This document shows positions 8,090-16,184 of a stretch of DNA of 63,539 nt, in pieces. This DNA is from Candidatus Poseidonia alphae. GTDB taxonomy: Archaea > Thermoplasmatota > Poseidoniia > Poseidoniales > Poseidoniaceae. The first letter of the stretch is position 1, and each line of letters begins with the position of its first letter. The stretch spans positions 1 to 63,539 of the forward strand of contig DAVD01000049.1 in NCBI GenBank assembly GCA_002505405.1. The letters run 5' to 3'. The position numbers were made by a program, and so were the translations under genes. The notes under the pieces were generated by a model. It made no database searches. It had not been told where the DNA came from and saw only the letters and a program-made list of their open reading frames with translations.

Positions 8090-9853
8090 ATGCAGATGCT
8101 AAAGCGAATCGTTCAACCCCTCATCATCGAAGCCCTAACGAACATGGGCGTAGAACAAATGCCTGTTGAAAAGATGCTTCAACCGTCAAGAGAACTTGAC
8201 CAAGGCGACCTCGCTCTACCGTGCTTCCCTTTTGCAAAGCGGTTGAGAATGGCTCCTGCTGAAATCGCAGAACAACTCGCACAACATGTTGCAGAACATC
8301 CTGCAATTGGAGAAGTGAGCGGCGTGAACGGCTATCTAAACATCCGAGCAAATCCAGCATGGATTGTAGAGCAATTGATGGAATTTGGAACTCAGGGCTC
8401 CCATCCGTCTCCAAACCGCAGTGTTCTCATTGAGCACACCTCAGCAAATCCAAACGGTCCGTTTCACGTTGGCCGTGCCCGGAACGCCATTTTGGGCGAT
8501 ACGTTGGTTCGACTGCACCGGTTGTTTGGAAACGATGTCACGGCTGAATACTATGTTGATGACATGGGCAAACAAGTCGCTGTTCTCGCTTGGGCATTGG
8601 AACACCTATCGGCTGAAGACGTGGAGGCTCAATTGGTTGGCCGAGAGCCAGTTAATCCCTCCTGGAAAGGAAAGGCAGACCATGAACGGGTCCGATGGTA
8701 CCAAGCCGCACAAGCACTCCGCCAAGGAGAAGAAGCCGCTGAAGAAATTGAGAAGAGCATTGGAACGATGGTCCATGCAAGTGAAAACGGTGATGAGGAC
8801 GTACTCGCTTCGTTTCAAGCTGCATACCAGCCGGTATTGGAAGGAATGCTCTCCACATTGGGCCGCCTTGGAATTCACTTCGACCGATTCACCAAGGAAT
8901 CCATTTTTGTGACCAACGGTGATGTTGGCCGCCTCATGGAACGACTTGGAACGCTTGAAATCAACGGCGAAGCGGACAATGGAGCTCAATACCTCGACCT
9001 CGGCGCCCGTGGACTGAAGGGTAAAACTGAATTCTTTTACCGACGAGGTGACGGCTCGTCGCTCTATGCCACCCGTGACATTGCTTACCACATGTGGAAA
9101 TGGACCCAAGGAGGTGACCTCATCAACGTGCTTGGTGAAGACCATAAACTTCAAGCGAAACAAGTTGGAATGACGCTCGAGGAACTTGGCGAACAACGAC
9201 CAGAAGTTGTCTTTTATTCATTTATCAAACTCCCAGAAGGGAAAATGTCAACCCGTCGTGGAAACGTTGTCTTCATGGATGATTTGCTGGAGGAAGCAAA
9301 AGAGCAAGCAGCGGTAGTGGTCCGAGAACTTCGTCCACATTATGAAGATGAAAAGATCGCTACCATCGCAGAGGCAGTAGGCACCTCAGCGGTCCGATTT
9401 AACATCATCAAGGTAAGTCCAGAGAAAGGATTCACCTTCCGCTGGGAAGACGCACTTACCTTTGAAGCGGGTTCAGCACCGTTCATCATGTACAGCCATA
9501 CACGAGCGTGTTCAATTCGCAAGCGAGTTGAAAGCGAAGTCGGGCCAATTAACACCGTCCTCAAGGGAAATACTGAGCCTGAGAATGAATTCTCTAATGG
9601 CTTGGTTGCCCTCCTTAGAGTTCTCGCTGTCCATCAAGATCGAGTGGAAAAAGCAGTCAATGACCATCGCCCCCATTTGTTTGCCGAACACATGCTCCAT
9701 CTTGCCAACGCATACAATGCATTTTACCGAGACTGCCACATCATTACCGATGGCGAAGTGAACGGATTCTACCTGTGGCTTTCCGAACTTGCCCGAAGCA
9801 TCATGAAAGATGGTATGGAAGGCCTTGGCCTTGTAGCCATTGAAGAAATGTGA
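8090..9853 (+). CDS. argS: Arginyl-tRNA synthetase
   Basis: 587 aa class Ia synthetase. The HIGH-type motif is HVGR (126-129) within ANPNGPFHVGRARNAILGD, characteristic of ArgRS, and the KMSKS-type motif is KMSTRRGNVV near residue 385. An N-terminal Add1-like domain and C-terminal alpha-helical DALR anticodon domain flank the catalytic core. It charges tRNA-Arg in the cytoplasm. It lies directly behind aRF1 and ends base-to-base with the convergent NOG1 gene. Confidence 0.96.
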   Translation: MQMLKRIVQPLIIEALTNMGVEQMPVEKMLQPSRELDQGDLALPCFPFAKRLRMAPAEIAEQLAQHVAEHPAIGEVSGVNGYLNIRANPAWIVEQLMEFGTQGSHPSPNRSVLIEHTSANPNGPFHVGRARNAILGDTLVRLHRLFGNDVTAEYYVDDMGKQVAVLAWALEHLSAEDVEAQLVGREPVNPSWKGKADHERVRWYQAAQALRQGEEAAEEIEKSIGTMVHASENGDEDVLASFQAAYQPVLEGMLSTLGRLGIHFDRFTKESIFVTNGDVGRLMERLGTLEINGEADNGAQYLDLGARGLKGKTEFFYRRGDGSSLYATRDIAYHMWKWTQGGDLINVLGEDHKLQAKQVGMTLEELGEQRPEVVFYSFIKLPEGKMSTRRGNVVFMDDLLEEAKEQAAVVVRELRPHYEDEKIATIAEAVGTSAVRFNIIKVSPEKGFTFRWEDALTFEAGSAPFIMYSHTRACSIRKRVESEVGPINTVLKGNTEPENEFSNGLVALLRVLAVHQDRVEKAVNDHRPHLFAEHMLHLANAYNAFYRDCHIITDGEVNGFYLWLSELARSIMKDGMEGLGLVAIEEM

Positions 9854-10969
9854 TCATTGGTCGTTGCGGTGCCATCCTTCTGGAAGGGCCATTGGATCGT
9901 TGGGCCGAGCCGCTTTCACTTTACGAACGATTTCAAGTCGCATGGAATCCATCCCGACGAATTCAGTTGCAGACATCGTAATTCTTCCTTTAGGGTCCAA
10001 CAAAAACGGCAATTCAGGTTCACCTTGACCGCCGTTTGCGTTCCACTCTTCCTCAGCCGCTTGAACTTCATCCCACATTTCAGGGAGCGGTTTGAGCAAA
10101 TCCGCTTTGGAGGTAACCACCAGTAATTCGGTTTCAGGCAGCAAGGTTTCAACTTCCTTTAACAAACTCATTTGCTCTTCATAAGACGTGCCACATGATT
10201 CGCTTTCATCCACCAAAAAGAGGACCAGAGAACCAACGTGTTCCAAGGCGGCAATTGCTTGCATCTCGATGTAGTTTCGTTCATTCATAGGTCGGTCCAA
10301 CAGACCTGGCGTGTCAACCAGCTGATATTGGAGCCTGCGATGGACGAAATGCCCAACGTGAATTTGCTTGGTTGTAAATGGATAATGGTTGACTTCCATG
10401 TTGCCCGAACTCAATGCTGAAATGAAGGCAGACTTACCAACGTTAGGCGCTCCACATACCACAACACAAGGAAGAATTGGGTCGATTTTAGGAAGGCGCT
10501 TGAGTGTCTCTCTTGCCTCGCTTAGCCAAAGTAATGAAGAACTTACTTGTCGCATGATGGATGAAATACGTCCGTAGGCTTCCCTTCGAGCATCGTGCAT
10601 TAATTCCGTACGACCCGTACGAATAATCTTCTTAGTATTCTGTGAAGCAATCCGTAGTACTTGCTTCCCAGCCCATTGAAGGGCTGCGAGGTTTTTACGA
10701 TAATCATCGCTTCCTACACAAGCATCGATCATCGCAATATCAAACAAAGGCGATTGGTCAAGCGATGGCCAAGCAGCCACGAGTTCAATGAATTGATTGG
10801 AGATGACATCGGCTGCGGTTTGGACCATACGGGTCATCTGTTTTCGCACACGAAACACACGAACAGGGTCGTCAACTCGGTCAGCCGCTTTCTTAGCTCG
10901 AGAGAAGGCTTTGTCGAGCAATTCGTCTTCCAGTAAGACGGTGCTCAACGTTCGCCAAGATACTTTCAT
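9854..10969 (-). CDS. NOG1-family ribosome-biogenesis GTPase
   Basis: 371 aa. A helical N-terminal domain (1-165) precedes a GTPase domain with G1 GAPNVGKSAF, G3 DTPGLLDRP and G4 TSKADLL. The order and the N-terminal helical bundle match the Obg-HflX-like NOG1 family, which in eukaryotes acts in 60S subunit assembly and in archaea is presumed to act on the large subunit. The ATG at 10969 follows GAGGG at 6-7 nt. It is divergent from the 11080 gene over a roughly 110-bp spacer holding both promoters. Confidence 0.88.
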   Translation of the reverse strand: MKVSWRTLSTVLLEDELLDKAFSRAKKAADRVDDPVRVFRVRKQMTRMVQTAADVISNQFIELVAAWPSLDQSPLFDIAMIDACVGSDDYRKNLAALQWAGKQVLRIASQNTKKIIRTGRTELMHDARREAYGRISSIMRQVSSSLLWLSEARETLKRLPKIDPILPCVVVCGAPNVGKSAFISALSSGNMEVNHYPFTTKQIHVGHFVHRRLQYQLVDTPGLLDRPMNERNYIEMQAIAALEHVGSLVLFLVDESESCGTSYEEQMSLLKEVETLLPETELLVVTSKADLLKPLPEMWDEVQAAEEEWNANGGQGEPELPFLLDPKGRITMSATEFVGMDSMRLEIVRKVKAARPNDPMALPEGWHRNDQ

Positions 10970-11079
10970 GTTCTTCCCTCAACTCATGCCCGTGGCCCGC
11001 ACTTCAAGAAGTCACCCGTCCATTAGGCCTCTTTAATATGAAAGGGGAGGTTCAAGTACGCTCGCCGATTCACCAAGAC

Positions 11080-11523
11080 ATGGCGAAGAAGAAAACGGGA
11101 ACCGGACTACCTGAATGGGCGCAACCAATGTGGAAGGACTTGGGTTCACCCGACCTTGACGAGTTAGCATCGGTACACACTGGAGACCTTCTTGAACGCC
11201 GTCATGGGCTTCGCAAGGATGATTTCATTGAAGTCCACATGAACGTTCAAGCATTCAGCGACCCTGAAGACGCTTACATTCGAGGCAGACTCCTCTCCAG
11301 CGGTAAAACCAGTTTGGAAATCCTCGGCGAAGACGGTCGCAGTCATTTTGTGGCTCGTGAAGTCATCGTTCGAATCGTACTTGTAGCGCACACACGGCCA
11401 GCGTACATCGATGATGATCATTTGCTGGCTTACGAGCGAGAAGACATGAAGCGTCGTTCAACCCTTCACGAAAAGGTGGAGAAGCAGACCAAAGGAAACG
11501 ACGATTCACATCTCTGGGGTTGA
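11080..11523 (+). CDS. Conserved hypothetical protein
   Basis: 147 aa from ATG 11080 (MAKKKTGTGLPEWAQPMWKD); an in-frame ATG at 11038 would overlap the TATA-like TTTAATAT (11031-11038), so the later start is preferred. A small beta-rich domain is likely (DDFIEVHMNVQAF... ISSGKTSLEILG-like strands), with a charged C-terminus. I do not recognise the family. The pterin dehydratase ORF begins 5 nt after its stop, so it heads a three-gene run with that and the ferredoxin gene. Function unknown. Confidence 0.6.
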   Translation: MAKKKTGTGLPEWAQPMWKDLGSPDLDELASVHTGDLLERRHGLRKDDFIEVHMNVQAFSDPEDAYIRGRLLSSGKTSLEILGEDGRSHFVAREVIVRIVLVAHTRPAYIDDDHLLAYEREDMKRRSTLHEKVEKQTKGNDDSHLWG

Positions 11524-11528
11524 AATCA

Positions 11529-11771
11529 ATGGACCTTCCAGAGGGTTGGGAGGAAATTGACGGACGGCTCATGCATGAAGCGGCCTTTGAGGATTTCAAA
11601 CAAGCCAAATCCTTTGTTGATGAAATCTCCGACATCTGCGAGGAACATGCTCATCATGCAGACATCCACTTTGGATGGGGCTATGTCGTGATTGAATTGA
11701 TGACCCATGACGAGCAGGCGATTACAGAGAAAGACATCCGCCTAGCCAAAGCGATTAACGCACTCAGGTGA
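11529..11771 (+). CDS. Pterin-4a-carbinolamine dehydratase
   Basis: 80 aa from ATG 11529 (MDLPEGWEEIDGRL); an in-frame TTG at 11520 is less likely. The PCD fold is indicated by GWEEIDGRLMHEAAFEDF and the active-site triad-like segment HHADIHFGWGYVVIELMTHD. Family enzymes dehydrate 4a-hydroxytetrahydropterins; in organisms without aromatic amino acid hydroxylases their role is less clear and may involve molybdopterin or folate-type pterins. Short spacing to its neighbours suggests co-transcription. The family call is strong; the physiological role is unknown. Confidence 0.85.
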   Translation: MDLPEGWEEIDGRLMHEAAFEDFKQAKSFVDEISDICEEHAHHADIHFGWGYVVIELMTHDEQAITEKDIRLAKAINALR

Positions 11772-11775
11772 GCAT

Positions 11776-12117
11776 ATGCCGAAGGACCCAAAAGGACGCA
11801 AAGAACCTGGTTTCATGCGCCATGCATTCGTCTGTGCGCACGAACGACCCGAAGGAGCGGCTCGACCATCGTGCCTTCCTAAGGACAGCATGAGCATGAT
11901 GCGAGAACTCAAACAATCGGTTCGTGATAAGGGCCTCAAGGGCGTTCGAGTCCAGAAATCCGGGTGCCTCGATCACTGTGAATTTGGACCGACATGCGTT
12001 GTTTACCCCGAAGGAACATGGTATTCACTTGAAGCGGACGGCGCATTTGATGCCGTTCTCAAACATCTGGAGACGGGTGAAGTCCAGGTGAAGTTCACAC
12101 TTGACCTCAGTGAGTGA
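11776..12117 (+). CDS. Thioredoxin-like [2Fe-2S] ferredoxin
   Basis: 113 aa. The pattern HAFVCAHERPEG...RPSC near the start and SGCLDHCEFGPTCVVYPEG later matches thioredoxin-like [2Fe-2S] ferredoxins (COG3411 group), which resemble NuoE or cobalamin-cluster ferredoxins. It probably carries one electron in the cytoplasm; the partner is not evident. It starts 4 nt after the dehydratase stop codon and ends base-to-base with the convergent aIF2-beta gene. The cluster call rests on Cys spacing. Confidence 0.8.
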   Translation: MPKDPKGRKEPGFMRHAFVCAHERPEGAARPSCLPKDSMSMMRELKQSVRDKGLKGVRVQKSGCLDHCEFGPTCVVYPEGTWYSLEADGAFDAVLKHLETGEVQVKFTLDLSE

Positions 12118-12528
12118 TCACAATTTGACTGGCCGAGTTGCACCGCATGCTTGACACTTGAGCAGGGTGGTTCTGTCTTCACGGATGAAATGTGTATCCG
12201 GTGCCGAACATTGACTGCACTTGATGTAAGTGTTCACGTAGCTAGCAATCGTGTTCTTAATTCGCTTTGGAGGAATTCGCCCCTTAAAGCGTGCACGAGG
12301 GCCGTCACGGGAACCGGATGTACCCAGATCGTTCAAGATGTATTGGTAGACGTGGTTTTCATCCCTGTCCATCATCGAAACAACATCGTTGAAGTTACGA
12401 AAGATTGTGTTTGAACCCTCGATGAGGATTTGTGGAGCAGGCAATCGCCAACGTGACCGACTGGAGATTTCCTCTGGAATGTTCTCACGGGCACGGTCAA
12501 GGAGGGACTCGTAATCAAAGTCGGCCAT
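12118..12528 (-). CDS. Translation initiation factor aIF2 subunit beta
   Basis: 136 aa from ATG 12528 (MADFDYESLLDRARENIPEE). It has the aIF2-beta/eIF5 layout: N-terminal helix, central alpha-beta domain (KGRIPPKRIKNTIASYVNTYIKC) and C-terminal zinc ribbon with C-SQ-C and C-QA-C. It is part of the heterotrimer delivering initiator Met-tRNA to the small subunit. The promoter probably uses GTAAATACC (minus strand, about 12566-12574), shared divergently with the GfcR-like gene. An in-frame ATG at 12549 would add 7 residues. Confidence 0.93.
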   Translation of the reverse strand: MADFDYESLLDRARENIPEEISSRSRWRLPAPQILIEGSNTIFRNFNDVVSMMDRDENHVYQYILNDLGTSGSRDGPRARFKGRIPPKRIKNTIASYVNTYIKCSQCSAPDTHFIREDRTTLLKCQACGATRPVKL

Positions 12529-12618
12529 GATTCGTGGCCGGCCTCCCACCCTTCAAGACTTTCGCCCAGCGAGGTATTTACAGGAAAGCATTCATGTGGG
12601 TCAAACCAACCCGTTGAA

Positions 12619-13212
12619 ATGAGCATCATGGTGTTAAGCATTGAAGAACTGAAGGTCCTTGCAACCAATCTACGAAAAGAGGGGTTGAACACTCAACAAA
12701 TAGCAGATGAATTGTCCCTATCTCAAGACACCATTACTTGGCTGTTGACCGGAACCGGAGAAAAAGACCGGCCGAGTGATGTTCGTATCGGTTGGAGAAC
12801 GCTTGGAGTCCGCCCCCACCGCATCGCGTCGATTGGAGCCATTATGGCCGATGTTGCCGATGAAGAAATCGGACACGACGACATTGATACCGTGGTTGGA
12901 ATTTCCATCAATGGAATCGCATTTGCTTTTGAGGTCGCCCGCATGCTTGAATCGGACATGACCGTTTTCCGCACGACTGATGAAGGAGCAGGTAGCGGTT
13001 CACTCTCTACAAAATACGGGCAGGTCGCTGGTAAACGAGTGATCATCATCGACGACGTTCTCTCATCCGGAATGACAATGTCAAAAACCATCCAATCCAT
13101 TCGGGATGCAGGCGGCGATGTTGCCCTTGCAGTGGTTCTTGTCAACAAAACAACTCGAAACGAAATCGATGATGTACCTCTTCGTGGATTGATTCGTGCC
13201 GTTGCTGTGTGA
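12619..13212 (+). CDS. GfcR-type PRTase-like transcriptional regulator
   Basis: 197 aa. An N-terminal helix-turn-helix (about 5-45, LSIEELKVLATNLRKEGLNT...) is fused to a type I phosphoribosyltransferase domain with the PRPP-binding loop VIIIDDVLSSGMTMSKTI. This is the architecture of archaeal PyrE-like regulators; the haloarchaeal member GfcR controls sugar catabolism. Here the target is unknown. It is divergent from aIF2-beta and 9 nt upstream of lysS. A second ATG at 12628 is possible. A plain orotate phosphoribosyltransferase is less likely because of the HTH. Confidence 0.85.
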   Translation: MSIMVLSIEELKVLATNLRKEGLNTQQIADELSLSQDTITWLLTGTGEKDRPSDVRIGWRTLGVRPHRIASIGAIMADVADEEIGHDDIDTVVGISINGIAFAFEVARMLESDMTVFRTTDEGAGSGSLSTKYGQVAGKRVIIIDDVLSSGMTMSKTIQSIRDAGGDVALAVVLVNKTTRNEIDDVPLRGLIRAVAV

Positions 13213-13221
13213 GATGATGTC

Positions 13222-14826
13222 ATGCACTGGTCCGACGTCATCGCGAAACGGCTCGCTGAGAGTGGTAGCGACCACATTATTGCAACCGGAATCACACCGA
13301 GTGGCGAATTCCACATTGGCCACCTCAGGGAAATTCTCACGGGAGACATGATTACACGGGCAGCCCGTAGAGCAGGACTCAATGCAGAATTGGTTTTTGT
13401 CGTAGATAATGCGGACCCGTTGCGCAAGGTCTATCCTTTTTTGGACCCATCCTATGAAGAATTTATTGGCCACCAACTCGGTGCAATCCCTGCGCCAAAC
13501 GAGGACGGAAAGCCCGATTGGGACCGCTTTAAGAGTGAAGGCTGGTCGTATGGCGACCACTTTCTCGAACCTTTTCTCAAGGCCCTCAAGCAAATCGGTG
13601 TTGAACCTCGGTTAATTCCAAACCTCACATCGTACAGAGAAGGGAAATTTGCAGACGCCGCCAAAAAAGCATGCGATAACCCCGATGCGATCCGAGAAAT
13701 CATCGAACGAGTATCTGGAAGAGAACTTCCAGCAGATTGGTTTCCCTGGCAGCCGATTGATTCTAAAGGTTCACTCGATGGCCTAACGATCACTGGATAC
13801 GAATATCCGATGGTCACGTGGACGGACCAACACGGTTCAATGGGACAATCCGACATTACCAAGGGTGAAGGGAAACTGCCTTGGAGATTGGATTGGCCGG
13901 CCAAATGGGGATTCAATAGCATCACCTGTGAGCCGTTCGGAAAGGACCATGGGGCCGCTGGTGGCTCGTTTGCGACGGGAGTTGAAATCGCTGCCTTTTT
14001 CGGCCATGAACCGCCTCAATCCTTGGTCTATGAATGGATCAGCCTTCGTGGGAAAGGAGCGATGTCATCCTCGACTGGAAACACGGTTGGGCCGATTGAG
14101 GCGCTTCGCCTTGTCCCGCCCGAAATCCTTCGCCTTTTGATCGCAAATTCCAAACCGAATAAGGCTATAGAATTTGACACGGGAATGGGTTTAGTCAATC
14201 TTGCTGACGAATATGAACGACTTTCTTCAAGGGATTTCGTCGAAGAACGTTCCAATGATGCATTGAGCAGAAGGCAACGCGTCCAAATTGAAGACGCAGA
14301 AGCTGCCCTACGACTGTCCATGGTATCTGCTGGAGAGCAGGCAGAAGCGACTTCAGTGAGTTTTCGACACCTCGCACTTCTCGCTCAAATCAAACCGGAT
14401 GACGATGGAATTTGGTCATCGCTCAAAGAATCAGGGGCCATCTCGGGACCAACATCGGTTCTCTCCGACCGACTCAAGAGGATGCGAGCATGGATTGAAT
14501 CCAAACACTTCCCCGAAGAAATGCGAATCATGATACTCACCCAACCGGATGAGACCTCCCTCTCTGGATTGGATGATGAACAACGGAAGGTCATACCCCA
14601 TATTGCTGCTGAATTAGACGCTGCTGAATGGACGGCCGAGGGCATTACGCTCGCCTTCAAAAATGCAGCATTGCATGCTGAGGCACCCATGCGCTCCATG
14701 TACAGGGCGTGCTATGCGATGTTCATGGGAAGCGAACGTGGCCCTCGTTTAGCCCCCATCTTAGCAAATTGTGTTCGTGAAGAAGTGTGTACGTTGGCCA
14801 AGGCTTGCGCTGCCCAATTATCGTAA
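13222..14826 (+). CDS. lysS: Class I lysyl-tRNA synthetase
   Basis: 534 aa. Class I signature motifs: HIGH at 31-34 (PSGEFHIGHLREILTG) and the KMSKS equivalent GAMSSSTGNTV. Segments such as GYEYPMVTWTDQHGS and FGKDHGAAGGSFATG match the archaeal class I LysRS family, which is unrelated to bacterial class II LysRS. It charges tRNA-Lys; one tRNA-Lys(CTT) gene lies at 25.3 kb. It follows the GfcR-like gene closely. Confidence 0.95.
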   Translation: MHWSDVIAKRLAESGSDHIIATGITPSGEFHIGHLREILTGDMITRAARRAGLNAELVFVVDNADPLRKVYPFLDPSYEEFIGHQLGAIPAPNEDGKPDWDRFKSEGWSYGDHFLEPFLKALKQIGVEPRLIPNLTSYREGKFADAAKKACDNPDAIREIIERVSGRELPADWFPWQPIDSKGSLDGLTITGYEYPMVTWTDQHGSMGQSDITKGEGKLPWRLDWPAKWGFNSITCEPFGKDHGAAGGSFATGVEIAAFFGHEPPQSLVYEWISLRGKGAMSSSTGNTVGPIEALRLVPPEILRLLIANSKPNKAIEFDTGMGLVNLADEYERLSSRDFVEERSNDALSRRQRVQIEDAEAALRLSMVSAGEQAEATSVSFRHLALLAQIKPDDDGIWSSLKESGAISGPTSVLSDRLKRMRAWIESKHFPEEMRIMILTQPDETSLSGLDDEQRKVIPHIAAELDAAEWTAEGITLAFKNAALHAEAPMRSMYRACYAMFMGSERGPRLAPILANCVREEVCTLAKACAAQLS

Positions 14827-14915
14827 TCGCCACATCCATGCACCCACCAAGAAGCGGTCCTGCATCAAGAGTTTGAGACATACCCTTCAAAAGGAGTCAC
14901 TTACCTTGGGAGCAT

Positions 14916-16121
14916 ATGGGAGGGGTGTATTGTCCGACATGTGAGGCAGGTGTTGAAGTCACCGCCAAATTCTGCCTCTCCTGTGGACACGACCTGTCAC
15001 TTCAGGGCCCAATTACCGCCACTGGCCACGATTTAAACCAACTCAAAGATGTAATTCGTATCCGTGACGACCTTTCGATGGCGCAAAAATTTGACATGAT
15101 TGCCCAAGTTGAAGATGGAGCCGACCCCATTGCACTCGGCATAGCCGCAGCAGCTGATGTTGGAGAAAGTGCATTGAACGAAGCATTTGAAGCACCGACC
15201 TCAGCAATGGAAATCGCCCCCGCCCTCCAAAACATCAACTGGGGAAACTCGGCAGCAGATGCTGCCATTGATGCGATCGCATCCTCAAAAGTTGGTGACT
15301 TGAAGGCAGCGGGAACCTTTGACCTCGAAAACGAGGTATTTGTTGAAGCGATGGACCTTGGCCTGAAAGCGAGTATCCATCTCATACAAGCCTCACAAGG
15401 TGACCCTCAAGCGTTAACCTCAGAGGCATTGAAGAGCGTACCAATCATGGTCCCTCCAAAGAAGAGCTTTTGCCCCAAATGTGGTTCGGACATCCATGCA
15501 AATGCATTGCTGCAATGGAAGAAGTGGACCGAAACCGCTCATTCGTTCCTCGCAATGCAACTCGAGGCGTCCATGAAAACCTCTCTGATGCACCTTTCTT
15601 CAACCTACCAAGATAAAATTCAAGACCTCAAGGACCAACTTTCCGATGCAAAGAGTGCCACTGCACCGGCTTCCGAAGTGGATGAGGAAGAACTTCGGAA
15701 GAAGATTGAGAAAGAAATTCGTAAAGAACTTGAAGCAGAAGCCAAAACATCTGCTTCATCGTCCAAGGACAAAGGCGCTGCGAGTACCGCCTCCAAACCA
15801 AAGAAAAGTTCAGCCCCAACCAAACCCAAAGCGAAATCCGGAGGTATGTTTGGCGCTAAGAAGCCGAAGAAAACATACGAAGGCGAACCAGGAGGTAAGG
15901 CCGAATGGTTCCTCGAAGAGGCCCTGGACACCGTCTACGACCCGCATGGAACCGGTAAACCCATCAAAGGGGCTATGATTCTCGCACGTTCATCAGAAGG
16001 TAACGTTCGAGTTCGTGATGTTGTGCGCGCCTATGCAGCAGAAGGAATGGATGGAATCTCAGAACTTGCACATACAAGTCCACTTACGGATTACCTCATT
16101 CAAGCCTTTGACGCCTGTTGA
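14916..16121 (+). CDS. Zinc-ribbon and coiled-coil protein of unknown function
   Basis: 401 aa. It opens with a zinc ribbon (C6PTC9... C20LSC23), continues with an Ala-rich helical region, a second CPKC pair near 188-191, a coiled coil (about 210-275), a Ser/Lys/Pro-rich linker (280-315) and a small C-terminal domain (GKAEWFLEEALDTVYDPHG onward). I do not recognise the whole protein. ATG 14916 has GGGAG just upstream. It is soluble and possibly a scaffold or nucleic-acid-associated factor, but that is only a guess from composition. Confidence 0.6.
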   Translation: MGGVYCPTCEAGVEVTAKFCLSCGHDLSLQGPITATGHDLNQLKDVIRIRDDLSMAQKFDMIAQVEDGADPIALGIAAAADVGESALNEAFEAPTSAMEIAPALQNINWGNSAADAAIDAIASSKVGDLKAAGTFDLENEVFVEAMDLGLKASIHLIQASQGDPQALTSEALKSVPIMVPPKKSFCPKCGSDIHANALLQWKKWTETAHSFLAMQLEASMKTSLMHLSSTYQDKIQDLKDQLSDAKSATAPASEVDEEELRKKIEKEIRKELEAEAKTSASSSKDKGAASTASKPKKSSAPTKPKAKSGGMFGAKKPKKTYEGEPGGKAEWFLEEALDTVYDPHGTGKPIKGAMILARSSEGNVRVRDVVRAYAAEGMDGISELAHTSPLTDYLIQAFDAC

Positions 16122-16184
16122 GAAGGAAGCATTTGATGCTCGTTCTACGGAATGATTCTTGAGCCACCGTTGTATGGGAGCATC

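Noticed and set aside
12723..13427. 234-aa antisense frame over the GfcR-like and lysS genes
   Set aside because: Overlaps two confident genes on the other strand and has low-complexity Ser/Arg/Thr composition typical of shadows.
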